Positions 24,730 through 36,369 of a DNA stretch of 64,000 nt are shown here, piece after piece; position 1 is the first letter of the stretch, and each line of letters begins with the position of its first letter. Source of the DNA: Ulota crispa (taxonomy: Eukaryota; Streptophyta; Bryopsida; Orthotrichales; Orthotrichaceae); NCBI GenBank assembly GCA_963920765.1, contig OY987244.1, positions 17,898,358 to 17,962,357 on the forward strand, given 5' to 3'. The position numbers were made by a program, and so were the translations under genes. The notes beneath the pieces were generated by a model that did no database searches, was not told the DNA's origin, and was given only the letters and a program-made list of their open reading frames with translations.

Positions 24730-24971
24730 TTAACCCTCAAAGGGCAAAGTTACTAAAATACATATTATGTATGCTGCTGTATAACTAGCATTTGCTACCA
24801 ACAAAAATTTTTAATTTGGGATCTTGACTACTTCACTAGAACAACATTGATCTATATTCTAACTTCTTTGTTGATCTCAAATGTAATAAAGGTGTGGATG
24901 CTTTCCAAATTCAAGAAAAACACCTCGTATTGTACCAGTCGCAAAGGGCTACCTTATCCTTTAAGGGTTAA
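24730..24971. mobile_element. Possible TTAA-flanked MITE, 242 bp
   Basis: Ends are TTAA-CCCTCAAAGGGCAAAG and GGGCTACCTTATCCTTTAAGGG-TTAA. The termini fit the group but match only loosely. Confidence 0.4.
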
Positions 24972-27140
24972 GTGATTATAATTCTTCACAAAATAAGAGT
25001 AGTTTTTGATGTATATGCCATTTATTTCCCATATTAGTTCTTGTTATGTTCCTAGTTCCAATTTCACTATTAGACCCCTATCACCTTACTCTCACAAGGA
25101 TACCAAGCATAATACTTGGTGATACATAGTGGCGTTTTCATTGATGTTCAAGTTCTTAGCAGTGGTATTATGCATAACAGTAATTGTCAACATCAATTAT
25201 TTGTCAATGATGTTCATCTTTTTATACTCGTCTATTCCCTCATGGATAGCAACTTAACAAGGAGCAAATTTTACAAAATTTGAATCTCTTAGATTTGGAT
25301 TAATATTGTAGTTGCAATGTTTTAACAAATATTCTTGTTGTTTGATTTTAATATTGAAACAACTACTTAATAATGTTTGCTTCAATACAAAGATTCTATA
25401 AAATTTAAAACATACGAATTAATAGTCATTATGCTAATTTGTTATTGTTTTTAGGAAGTATCAAAATGACTTTTAAGTACGCATTTGTCAATTAACCAAA
25501 AATTATTAAAATCTCCGAACAACAAAAAAGAAACAGTAATTCATGGATATGTTTTTTAATGATGGAATACCATCCAATTAGAGATAATATGCTGACGGCA
25601 ATCTTTTGTGAAGTGAACATAGCAATGAGACTCCATCACCAACTTTGCTTCTAGTAAGCTTGTGTGCCTTACCATATGATGTTAAAATAAAGATGGAAAT
25701 TGTTTATCTTCATATAGTTCTTTGCAGCTTGCACTGCTTCCTCTGTTTTTTTGGTCATAAAAAATCTAAGACACTCTTTTATTTTGAAATTGAATTGTTT
25801 ACTCAATAGAGTTACAAAGCAAACTTCAAAGAGCTTTTGGTCACTTAGTTGTTACAATTTTAGCTCAAATATTCAAATTAGACAATGAATTAAATTTTAT
25901 TATATGTTTTAATACATATAAATGCACCACTTACGTGTGCCATTTGAACAAATGGTACCTAAAATATGGTGGTCCTCTTAAAAAATGTTCACACTAAGGG
26001 TGTAGAATGAGCATCCACCTTTTTATCTGGTTTTAACTATCAATTTAATGTTTGCTATACTTTAGCATTAGCAGCTATAATTTTATCCTATTAGTTTTTC
26101 AATTATGTGTAGCATTTTGTATTTCACAATTTTTTTTTCTCTAAATACCTTCTTCTAATGCTCAATCTTCACAAACACAACTAAGACAATCTCATAACTT
26201 TGAAGAGCCATGATTTTTAACCACAATTTGAAAACTTTGTGCTTTGATTTTAATTTAGAAAGCACTGGAATGGCAAGAAGTATATCATAACAAAGTTTCA
26301 TACATGTACAATTATGTTTATTCTAGATTATAAAATACTAGTTTATTTTGCATGTATAGTTTTCATTTAAACTTAAAATTTCTCTAAAACCTAATTAAAA
26401 AATAAGAGTTCATATACAAATACTATTTTTAAGTTCTTACTCATTTACAACTAAATTATAAATTTGACAAATAAAAGGGCTTGATCAATATGGATACTTT
26501 CATAAGATGCCCTAGCATGCGTGATTTGCTAATCACTTTTCTAGAGTATGAGGCAATAAAACACAATCAACTCAATGTTTCTCACTTCCTTTCCATCTAG
26601 TTTATACAAAGCTCTAGACTTCACCTATTTTTCTTTTTGGCCAACAAAACGTCACAAGGTGTCACATGTATTTATCTAGAATGAATTTGACATATAAACA
26701 TGATTATTGGGAAAATGATGGTCTTTTTGTTTAGTGAAAAATGCTATAAAGGTTAAACACGTTGTATGGTGGAAGAACTTTGAATAAGTGAACTCTTAAA
26801 TTGTTGTCATAAAAGTACTTTTATTTTTAGTAATTGATAACCATAAATTTTTTCAAATGAAAGGATTCAAGTAATTCCCTAAATTTGTTTAAGTTATTGA
26901 AAATTGAAATCATAAATATTGTTTTTCATTATTGCATTTTTTTTTGAACAAATGGATCTTTTGGTGGAATTCTACACAAGCACATTTTTAATTTAGAATT
27001 ATCTCTTAAAGAAAAAAGGTTTTTTTTTTTGGCTGATGAATTTCATTCCCTTTTAATCTAGTCAACTTCTTGCACAGAATCTTGAGCTCAAGGGGATTTG
27101 CTCTATGAAGGTAGCCATTTTTTTGTATACACACAACTCT

Positions 27141-27786
27141 TTAACCCCTAAAGACCAAGCCCCCTTTTGGAGGATAAATGGGATTTTGGGCATGTACCTA
27201 TGGTTAAACTACTTTGCGTGATTTTTTGAAACATGATGGGGCATTCAAAGATTTACATGGGCATCTAATTTTTACTTCATTTTGACGTTTACTAAAAAAG
27301 TTTAAAATGAATTCATGGAAAATGGGAGAGATTGGGCAGCCTAATTTTTTTTTTAAAATTGCATTTTAAAATAAACAAAAATACAGAATAGGTTCTTTAG
27401 ACTTATATACAGGTGGGGAGCTTCTCAAAACCACACCTACCCGCAAACAAAACTTCTCATAACTTTCATCTCATCAATCAAAATTGAATGATTCAAAGCT
27501 CCCCACCTATATATAAGTCTAAAGAACCTATTATGTATTTTTATTCGTTTTTAAATGAAATTTTTTAAAAAGTTTTTGGGCTACCTAATCTTGCCCATTT
27601 GCCATAAATTCATTTTTATCTTCTTTATAAACGTCAGAATGAAGAAAAAATTAGATGTCCTCATAAATCTTTGAATTCCCCATCTTCCATAGAAGTTTTG
27701 AAAAGTCACGCAAAGTAATTTTGCCATAGGTACATGCACAAAATCCCATTTGTCCCTTGTAGGAACAATGGTCCTTTAGGGGTAAT
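27141..27786. mobile_element. TTAA-flanked foldback MITE, subfamily B, 646 bp
   Basis: Starts TTAA-CCCCTAAAGACCAAGC and ends GGTCCTTTAGGGG-TAAT (right TTAA mutated). The two halves are inverted copies of each other, with the centre near 27450: GGTGGGGAGCTT on one arm and AAGCTCCCCACC-like sequence on the other. Confidence 0.8.
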
Positions 27787-29506
27787 GGTGATCCTAAAAG
27801 ACCAATTGATCATTTTGAATGTGTACACAAAGGTTTTCTCAATCACTAAGAGGTAAGTTAAGGCATCCAATTTTCTAGTAATTGTGTTTTCATTTTTGAG
27901 CAACTCTTTAGAAGAATTAAAGGATTGATAGGGGGCTATAGAGAACAAGTATTTTAAAATTTACCTCTTGAACAAAACTCCAAACAAAGGAACACAATCA
28001 CTTTTAGAATATTGTTTCATTTGTTGCACCAGAAGGTTTGGTAACAACTTCCAATCAATCATAATCCCTTTGACATAATTAAAAACTTGTAAAGTACAAG
28101 TGTGTAGAAAAAGATTTAAGACTACTAAAACTACTCAATATTTTGAAAATGCAAGTGGATATTAATTACAACAAGTCACTAATACAACACCACATTTGCA
28201 TCTAAAGTACACAAAATTGTTGGAGATTCATATGGACATGATAATGATTCTAACATAGGATTATATCTAAAATTAGAATGGTAAGGCAAATTGTAAAATC
28301 CACATAGAACTCAAGACATGAAGGAATTTGAAACTAAAATTGCAGAAAAGGTGCTTTCACTTTTGTGATAAACAATTACCTCTAATGTGTACATTAGAGG
28401 TATGATGTTTTTAAATATATATATATATATATTCAAAGCTACTTCAAGGCATCTAAATTTTTGAAAGTCAATCTAATGTAATTTTGATGCTAAAAGCTAA
28501 TTTATGCTTTTGGCATAAAGATTCATTCTACTTTAATATTAATGTGGAGTTTGTAAATATTGGTTCCAAAAGAAGAAGTTGAAATAATGAGATTTTACTA
28601 GGTTATTATTATTTTCATTTAGAAGCCATAATTTAAACTAAACTAACTCTTATTTTTTATATTCAAGTCTTCAGATGAATTCTTATGAAGGACTTTCATG
28701 TTTGTAGAAAATAAAATAAAAAAATCCAAATTGTTATTTTTCATTAGTGCTTCACCACTTTAAAAAAGCTGTTTAGTACATTATGGTTAAAGGACATGCC
28801 CAATGGCAAACGGTTCAACCAAGATTCTAGCTCCAATCTAGTACTCAATGAAGCACTTGTTAAAATCAATTTCATTTCTATGCTTAAATTTCTTGAAAAA
28901 AACTAACATGTCACTAATTTGAGATCTAAAGCTGTCCATCTCAACTGAGTTTTTTGAAACTAAAATAAAAAAAGTATCGAATTTTACACGTGACGCAACA
29001 TGGTTTTAAAGGAAAAACATCCTATGGTGGCTTGTTTTGAATCTTTTCTTGAATTTTTTTGATGGGTACATATGATTGACACTTAAAAAAAGTATCTTCA
29101 AGTTTTAAACCTCAATTTTTGCAAATTTTGTCAGGAAGTTTCTAAAAAATATGCTTATGTATGAAATTTCTAATTCTTGTTTTGCTTAAAAGAGAAGAAA
29201 AAAAAAACCTCAAATTATAGTGATTTCTACGGTGCATTGGAATTAGAGAATCATACAAACAACAAAAGAAATTTGGAGCCATGCCGTGCATGGGAATGTG
29301 CTTGAAAACAACAAAATGAAAAATTAGAAATGCTGTTTTCACACTTTTTGTGCAAGAAGCATGGATTTTTTTTTTGGAGACTTGAGTTTTACAAAATCAA
29401 GAAAACGATTGTTACCATGGAAAATTTAATGCAACATGGAAGGGTGCCCAAAGTATACACCTGAGCTTGTACCCCCATTTTTTTTTTATTCATTAGAAAG
29501 TCACTA

Positions 29507-29915
29507 TAAGGTAACCTACCCCATACTTGAGCAATTCCCAATGCCGCGCTCTCCATTTGGGGTGTTCTTCACACACTCTTAAACCCAAAGTGGAAGAGTG
29601 AATGTCACTTGCACAAGCAAATTCTGTCACATGTCAGCTTAGGAGCTAGTTTGAGAGGGTCAGGATTGGGACCGTCAACTACATGAATAGGAACACATCC
29701 AAGTAGTTTCAAGGATAGTTTAGAGTTGCTAATGTTGCTAATAGGGACCCTATGAGTAGCAACTTTGCCCTCTATTATAAAAAGTAATACACTATACCAT
29801 TTTCCACAAAATTACACTCCATGATAGCTTGTTGAAGAGCTGACCTACCTGAATTTTCCAATACCTTGAAGTACCTTAAACCCTTAAACGTTTGGGTATG
29901 GGTAAGGGTACCTTA
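29507..29915. mobile_element. TA-flanked MITE, variant termini, upstream of PsbX
   Basis: The ends are TA-AGGTAACCTACCCCATAC and the inverse of AGGTACCCTTACCCATAC, again bordered by TA; 409 bp. It ends about 270 bp before the first PsbX I-box. Confidence 0.5.
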
Positions 29916-30182
29916 CAAGGCAAAATGCTCATGTAGAAGAAAGGTGTCAATCGTGGATTTAGATAGACCCCTCGAAACCAAGCCACCCATTTGAAAAAGC
30001 AACCGCGCAATCATAGAATCCCACGGCCTACGGTCACAGGGGCAAAAATACTCGGGAGTTGAGACGGACGGGTTTAGGGGCGGTCCACCACAGAGAGACG
30101 ACCTTGTAAAGGGGGAAGAGACGACGAGAGCGTGAGTACTCCAGACGCCTGAGGAGACGCGGAGTGGGGCCAGCGAGGGGGC

Positions 30183-30277
30183 CTTATCTCCGCTGGGGAC
30201 CGGCAGCCCCCTTATCTTTCCGCCCATTGGCCAACGTGGGCCCGTCTTATCCTCGCTCTCTCTCTCTCGCTCTCTTC
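30183..30277 (+). promoter_or_regulatory. PsbX promoter: three I-box motifs, CCAAT-type motif, CT tract
   Basis: CTTATC (inverted GATAAG, the I-box of light-regulated photosynthesis genes) occurs at 30183, 30211 and 30246. CGCCCATTGGC sits at 30221-30231, between the second and third. A pyrimidine run of CT repeats follows at about 30253-30277, of the kind common near plant transcription starts. The ATG is at 30456. Motifs are seen directly; light control is inferred from known I-box behaviour. Confidence 0.5.
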
Positions 30278-30455
30278 GCATCCCCCCATCATCGCCATCG
30301 CCCCTCCTCCATCGCCATAGCCTCTCCCATTCCACCATAAGCTTCGCTCCTCTCACTCGACCTCTTCGCACCTCAACCCCGCCCCCTCCTCCTCTCCCCT
30401 TCTCTCTCTCCATCCTTACATCGCGTCGGCAACAACTGAGCAGTAGACGGGAGTA

Positions 30456-31503
30456 ATGGCGTGCTCAGCAGCGGTTGCCAGCAGCGTGAGCGCGGCGCTT
30501 GCGCCCGCCACTCTTCGGGAGCGCAAGCCGCTGCTGTCGCGTCAGGGACTCTCCTTGCCTGCCCCGCTCAAGTCCAGCTTCAAGGTCGCCAACCGGAGCC
30601 GGATTGTCATGAGGTACTTACTTTTGCTGTAACTTCCAATTGCGTGTGGAGTGTGTGGTTACCGCAATGGCCTGGATTGGGACGATTCTAGTTGATTGGC
30701 ATGTATGATTACGCCAATGGAATGGTGGAACACTCTGTGGAAAGAATGTATCTATTGTGTACATTTCTGAGGTTGATCACATCACTCGAGCAGCACTCCA
30801 TCGAATGAATGGAGCCGCTTTTCTTATGTAAAGATGAGAATATCTGCATTGAATCTCCTCGTATTGTTTTAATACTAGAAATCACAAGTTCAGTTGATGA
30901 ATGCGATGATCATATAATCCCGGCAATGAGGCGGTCGTTGTCGCTCAGGTGTCACCGAATGTGTGTATTTTGAAGAAATTTTCAAACATTATGGGAGGTG
31001 ATGGTATCTGTGCGATTTGAAATGAGGGTGTCGATGTGAAGCTATTAATAGCATGATTCGAATTGGTGATAATTGTAATATGTAATGCAAGTCGTAGCAT
31101 TGGTTGCTTTTGTAGTTGTAATGAGATTTGTATGAAATGTGATATCGGTGTACATGTGATTCATGTATTAGCAAGTACTGGCCGGGCATTATAATGTGTT
31201 GATTTGATAATAATTACAATTCAGTTATAATTTCAGAGTATCTTGAAAATGTGTTCTGAGATTGCTGTTGCTTGTTAAATGTGTAGTGCTGCTGGCCAAT
31301 CTGATCACAAGGTCGCTAGCCTCACCGGACTTGCCTTGTTGGCCGCGGCTGTGGTTCCGGAGCTTGCTGAAGCCGCACAACCCGGTATTTCTCCTTCGTT
31401 GAAGAATTTGCTTCTGAGTGTCGTCGCTGGAGGCGTCGTCCTCACTGTCATCGGCGTGGCCGTTGCGGGAGTCTCAACTTTCGACCCCGTTAAGAGGAAA
31501 TAG
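30456..31503 (+). CDS. PSBX: Photosystem II reaction-centre subunit PsbX, chloroplast precursor
   Basis: Two exons, 30456-30613 and 31287-31503, with a GT-AG intron of 673 bp; the product is 124 aa. PsbX is a single-span subunit at the edge of the PSII core near cytochrome b559. The N-terminal part (about residues 1-55) is a Ser/Ala/Arg-rich chloroplast transit peptide. It is followed by a hydrophobic thylakoid-transfer segment, [18 protein letters not shown], ending in an AxA-like processing site. The mature part of about 42 residues has [17 protein letters not shown], a membrane helix and the conserved end FDPVKRK, closely matching land-plant PsbX. The intron falls just before the thylakoid signal, so exon 1 is essentially the transit peptide. 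Confidence 0.96.
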
Positions 31504-32348
31504 ATCATTTAGGACTTTCTATAATTTGACGACAATTTGTCTTCCCAGTAAAGTTCTAAACAATTTTTCTTGCACCACGTTGTTGCAATTTTTTGTATGA
31601 AAAGTGTTCCCATCTGTGATCTATTTTATACTTGATAATGTCTTGTGTATTTATTTGCGCAAGGAAATTGAGTCAGCCATTAGCAAATATGTGAAGAGTT
31701 GTAGATCAAGACAAATAACAAATGGGAATCGTTGTTGCTTTGACTCCTCAGAGTGAACATTGTTATCAGTCTTTATGAATGACTATGCATCTGCACGGTA
31801 CGATTTTGCTTACCTCCAGCTGATATGAGTGAATTCCGTGTCCGATGAAAGAGCATTGATAACTAGTAATACTGAATATCATGCTTCCAACATCTAGTAA
31901 CCGGTTGTATGATAATGGATTGTACAGATTGTAATGTTCCAGTGAACGAGGGCAGCAGATCGTAACACCTCTATTTGCTTATCAGTAGTCAAACTCCTAA
32001 TGATAAAATATTCGAAATAGTTCATTCTTTGAAAAGATCTCCTGTAACAAATAACCTTAACTGGTAAGTCCACGTTCCCACTTCTCTGACCTGTGAGCTT
32101 TCGTCAACAGCCACTTCACCCATGATCGAATCTACTTTCGAAGTAGCTTGACAGAACATGATCGTTGGACTAAATCACAATCAGGAAGTCGATTACCATA
32201 AATCGCATCAGTGTTGTGGTGAAACCCTTCTATAAGAGGAAACCGTAGTGGAAAATGAGCCGCATACATTACACATCCTTTTCAGTAACAGTTTCCATAA
32301 ATCTACATTCAAAGAAGCGGTTTGCAAAACAACATAGAAGTGACAAAC
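31504..32348. other. PsbX 3' region and intergenic
   Basis: No coding frame or repeat was recognised. Composition is moderate, and the stretch ends at the TTAA element at 32349. Confidence 0.5.
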
Positions 32349-32587
32349 TTAACCCTGAGCGCCCGGTCGACATTATACTGTCGATGGGCCCACAAACTTT
32401 ATCTCACTTTTTCTCTCAATTTGTGCGGTGAAAACACAGTCATGGTTGGTCCCCATTAGCAAAGAAGGTAGTCCTTCATCAAATTCTGCGATCATTTTTT
32501 TTGAATGTAATTCTCCAAGTTGTGGTGACCATTAAACCCCCCATTTTCTCCTAAATCCTAAAATAACTTTGGGTGCTCAGGGGTTAA
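32349..32587. mobile_element. TTAA-flanked MITE, GAGCGCCC termini, 239 bp
   Basis: Starts TTAA-CCCTGAGCGCCCGG and ends GGGTGCTCAGGGG-TTAA. Its right TTAA (32584-32587) is also the left TTAA of the next element. Confidence 0.65.
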
Positions 32588-33258
32588 CACTTGAGTGCCC
32601 CAAGTGCCCCAAATTTAGCCTCTCCATATTCACCAATTTGTTGTTTTTGAATTTTATAATAGGGGGTTTCAAACATCAACTTTTTTAGGTGTCTCATGTC
32701 ATCGTTCACCTTGGTGGATTCACTAGTGAACAGGGAGGTGACACCTTTGAAGTTGCACTCCTAACGTGATTCACCTTAGGAGTGAACTCCAAAAATCTAC
32801 CTTTGTGGCTCCAGTGAGCAACAATTTGGACACAAGCATGAACGCAGACAGAGGTTGCCACCCACCCATCTTGCTCCCAGTCCTACCCTACTCCTTGTAC
32901 TTGCGCTGCTTGTGCTTGTGTTGGTCCTACTCTTGCAGCATCGTTGTTGCGAAAACTGAATTCACGCAAACTCACGAGTGTCTAAGACTTCGGGCATGGG
33001 AGTGAACACAAATAATTCACTAGTGACCTGAATTCTTGTGAGGCGAGAAACTTGTAGGCTAAATTTTTTGTTTGAAACCCCTAATCTTTTGATTTGTGCA
33101 ATGAAAACTTACCAAATTTTTCATACATTTGCATACCCAAAACCTCGTGCAATATCAAAGGCTAACTCTTCTGGATATTATTTTTGAACTTATGGTGCCA
33201 AATTGTTTGCAATGAGGTCCAACACAGCAAGAATTTGACCTGGGCGCTTAGGGGTTAA
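32584..33258. mobile_element. TTAA-flanked MITE, GAGCGCCC termini, 675 bp
   Basis: Starts TTAA-CACTTGAGTGCCCC and ends CTGGGCGCTTAGGGG-TTAA. It shares one TTAA with its left neighbour. An open frame at 32766-33005 has no recognisable product. Confidence 0.65.
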
Positions 33259-34055
33259 GTATCGGTGGTGACAAGTCAAGTGCATGGAGGGCACCTGTGT
33301 GAGAAAACCAAACTCTGGCCCTAATGGTTCTCAGCGCTGCTCCAAGAGCGTTCTAAAATGGCCGTCTTTGTTTCTAACGAGACAAACGGAATGATGTCTT
33401 CCACCTTTCGCACACGAGTCAAACAAGTTCCAGGAAGGCCTTTGGGCGAGTGCTGAAGAAGACGACTCAACCCTACAGAGCTCTCTGCGTGGGGTCCAGT
33501 TGCCTCGGCGCCTCTTGAACATACTTGAGCTAATCTGTACACGGTGACAACGAATTAATTTTCCTGTGCGATGTGCGTTGAAAAATTACAAATACGAAAA
33601 TCAATTCATCCCTCTCCAGAGAATGTATGCGAAGTAGTCTCGCCTAATCTCAAGCAACAAATTCTCTACATAAATAGGTCATTCAACATTTGGGACATAA
33701 CGGAACAAATCACGTCTACTCACTTGCTCAACTGTTCTTGAGCAGTACTGCGCAAACGTGTAAGAGACATCAAATCCTAATCCCCGCGACGCACACCCAC
33801 ACCCACCACCAGCACGCGATGTTAATGCTCTCTCCCCATGCTCAATAACCACTTTTCAGAAAAAATCTTACGCCGCACTCAACGTTCGAGCAATCTTTCA
33901 TAATGAAGCAAAACCCTAATAAAAAAATGAGAGAGCTAGCTATTCAACAAACAAGTCAGCAACAGCAGCTCAAGATCGCAACCTACAGACTGGGCTTCTA
34001 TGGGAGGAATTCACATGAACGGTCGTAATGTCACCAGATTAGCTTTCACGTAAAA
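33259..34055. other. Intergenic with a small GC-rich island
   Basis: 33310-33545 is markedly more GC-rich than its surroundings and open on both strands (73 codons minus, 32 codons plus). It lies downstream of the MyoB-like gene and has no recognisable product. Confidence 0.4.
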
Positions 34056-36275
34056 TTAGTACCAGCATGAAAATTCATTTTGGCTAGCCAGACAGAAATC
34101 ATGGAGCCTTGATTGGTGATCAAAAATGGTTTTTGCTCGCTTCATTGGGCAAAACAATCCATATGCATAGCGAAATACACTACAAAGCCAGCGAGGAATT
34201 TGTAAGAACACCTGAATCTGCAGAGTCATCGGCATCCTATTGCGCCACAGCTCTTGTCGTTCCATTCCCCGAAGCTCGAGCAATTGCTGAGTGTGGCCTC
34301 GAAGAAGTTTCATCTCTACATTCTCTCTCCTCAAAGCCTCAATGGTCTGCTTCATAAAATGCTTATCAGCTTCTAAAGCTTCCAGTCGATGTGTCAGCTC
34401 TTGCACTTCTTCCTTCACGCCTAACGTGGAGTTGTCCTGGATCCTGAGGGACTTCGATACTCGCAAGGTCTTGTACCTCACTTTCCCTTGCAAGTCTTCC
34501 CAATGAGATTCCTTTTCAACATCGTCTGCTTCTTCGCGAAGTTGCAAAGGGTGAATCATACATAAGTACTCTCTTTCCTCATCCGTTCCAAATACTTGCA
34601 AGTCCGGCTTACCAAGACGGTCTGAAGGCGTTGCTGGATCCATCTCAGCATCTCCCACGACAAGTGCTGGGAGTTCATAAGGCGACTTCTGTACCTCGTA
34701 GATATCATGCACATATACCGATTTCTCTGAGCACTCATTTGTGTCACCGGTGCCATTGTACACTTCATCAGCCCTTAACTCACTTTCGTACGCATTTAAA
34801 CAACTAGGACGTTCATTATGACTGCCTTCGTCTTCTACTTCCTCTACTGCCGACAATCCGTTAACCATGTTATCTTCGCCACAGTCATCTTCCTCAAATA
34901 ACCTTCGCCGCAAAGAATCGTCTGTTGCAAGAGCTCTCAACGTCGATTCCTCATCTCCTGGCGAGACCGAGGTCGGGCTTTCCTCTGCATCGTCGCTACA
35001 GGATTTAGACCTAGAGTCTTCGGCACTTGTAGGGTGCTTGGTAACAGAATGCATCTGGACAGGGAGTCTTATTCCATGTTGCTGCTGCTCAAATTTCATG
35101 ACATACTCCAGCACTGAAAGCCTTCTCTCGTCTTCTATGCGTCTCTCTTCCTTGGTTTGCTCGGAAGACTTGAGCGTGACCTCCTGAGCGCCCCATCTCC
35201 TTTTCAGATTGACAAATCCGGGAAATTCAGGCTTTCCATCATCTATCAATTCGGATTTCCCCCCTTTCCTTCTGATAGAGTTGGAGACTCTTAAACCTAA
35301 TTGAGCATCCATGCCGCGACCTCCATCTTGCACAAGTGCAGTGAGAAGCTGACTATTGCTAGTGCTAAACTTGTCGACATACTTGGATTGCTCATCATTT
35401 CCAGCTCTAGGAGTCCCGGCAATCTTCTCACTTTTTATCAAAATTGGTGATTCCGACTTCAGAAAAACTCTGCCTTCAACCGCTTTTGCTTTGGGTAGTA
35501 GCAGCGAGTTCCTCCTCTCTTCCCTCACAACAGAGTCCAATTTTTCTCTGCACAGACGAATTTCTTCCTCCAGAGCAATCTTCTCTTCCGCTCGACTAAC
35601 AAGAAGCTCATTCAAGGCCTCAATTTCCTCTTGGTCGTACATTGCCTTCTCCAGGACCATCCGTTCAAACTGCCTAGCCTCCATTTGTACAGCAGCTTTC
35701 TCTTCTTGCAAGCGAGATATCATTGCCAGGGCTTCACTAGCAGCCGTAGCAGAACAGTTCCTCTCCTGCTCCAGCTCACTATACAGCACAGCGAGCGTTT
35801 CACGCTCTCGTTGAAGAGCTTCCAAAAGTTCCCTGTCCTTCAAATCCTGATCCTTGTCTATATCCTGTTGCGCTCGGTTAGTGAGATCCTCAACCAGCGG
35901 TTGGCTGTCATTGTCACCAGCTTCGCACCTAGTGATCGCCATTGAATTCCTGCTCTCCACTCCACCACCTGTCGTGGCTAACTCTGCATATCCTTTCAAT
36001 GCCGCTTGCTTTGAAACTCTATCAAAATGACCGGCTCTACAATCCTCCTTCAATCGGATGGTAGACACTACACTCGGCATGCCTTTCTTTCGAAAACGAG
36101 CCTCGCAAGAACAAGGAGCGTCCAAACCAAACCTCCTCAACAATCGAAAAACGATGTAGTGAACAAAACAGCACAAAAGAACCGCAAGAGCTTCAATCAC
36201 GCCAGCGAAACTTCTCACTAAGGAATCTGGTTTCCGGTCTGCAGAGATGTCATTCCGGTGGCCTCTCCATGCCAT
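34056..36275 (-). CDS. GTD-binding (DUF593) membrane protein, MyoB-like myosin receptor
   Basis: A single open frame of 739 aa from the ATG at 36275; the frame extends a little upstream but only through a GTG. MyoB-type proteins anchor class XI myosins to endomembrane vesicles through the GTD-binding domain. Seen: one membrane helix at about residues 22-45, followed by the family motif FGLDAPCSCE; a coiled-coil GTD-binding domain at about 149-247 (RELLEALQRERETLAVLYSE through IEALNELLVSRAEEKIALEE); an acidic, low-complexity middle; and a C-terminal coiled-coil block at about 618-672 (LTHRLEALEADKHFMKQTIE, then QQLLELRG) also found in this family. The last 67 residues look unlike the family. 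A CAG|GTGTTC near 34210 could be a weak splice donor, so the true C-terminus may differ. The domain call is firm; the exact end is not. Confidence 0.88.
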   Translation of the reverse strand: MAWRGHRNDISADRKPDSLVRSFAGVIEALAVLLCCFVHYIVFRLLRRFGLDAPCSCEARFRKKGMPSVVSTIRLKEDCRAGHFDRVSKQAALKGYAELATTGGGVESRNSMAITRCEAGDNDSQPLVEDLTNRAQQDIDKDQDLKDRELLEALQRERETLAVLYSELEQERNCSATAASEALAMISRLQEEKAAVQMEARQFERMVLEKAMYDQEEIEALNELLVSRAEEKIALEEEIRLCREKLDSVVREERRNSLLLPKAKAVEGRVFLKSESPILIKSEKIAGTPRAGNDEQSKYVDKFSTSNSQLLTALVQDGGRGMDAQLGLRVSNSIRRKGGKSELIDDGKPEFPGFVNLKRRWGAQEVTLKSSEQTKEERRIEDERRLSVLEYVMKFEQQQHGIRLPVQMHSVTKHPTSAEDSRSKSCSDDAEESPTSVSPGDEESTLRALATDDSLRRRLFEEDDCGEDNMVNGLSAVEEVEDEGSHNERPSCLNAYESELRADEVYNGTGDTNECSEKSVYVHDIYEVQKSPYELPALVVGDAEMDPATPSDRLGKPDLQVFGTDEEREYLCMIHPLQLREEADDVEKESHWEDLQGKVRYKTLRVSKSLRIQDNSTLGVKEEVQELTHRLEALEADKHFMKQTIEALRRENVEMKLLRGHTQQLLELRGMERQELWRNRMPMTLQIQVFLQIPRWLCSVFRYAYGLFCPMKRAKTIFDHQSRLHDFCLASQNEFSCWY

Positions 36276-36369
36276 CTCCGGCACAAATTAGAGCCAGGTA
36301 ACAAAGCCGGGATTCCAAAACACAGGCATTCTTCCCTTCATATCAAACCATCCGGCTTCGCATCAGCTC

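Larger units (their letters stand above)
23117..29506. other. Gene-free stretch between the coiled-coil gene and PsbX
   Basis: Apart from the elements listed at 24072, 24730 and 27141, this is AT-rich DNA without coding frames. The first few hundred bases are the 3' region of the upstream gene. A short TA microsatellite lies at about 28418-28433. Confidence 0.5.

Noticed and set aside
29913..30413. 166-codon open frame on the minus strand
   Set aside because: It is Arg/Gly-rich low complexity, opposite the GC-rich PsbX promoter and leader. No domain is visible.
36276..36284. Earlier start of the MyoB-like protein
   Set aside because: The upstream codon is GTG, not a normal plant start.
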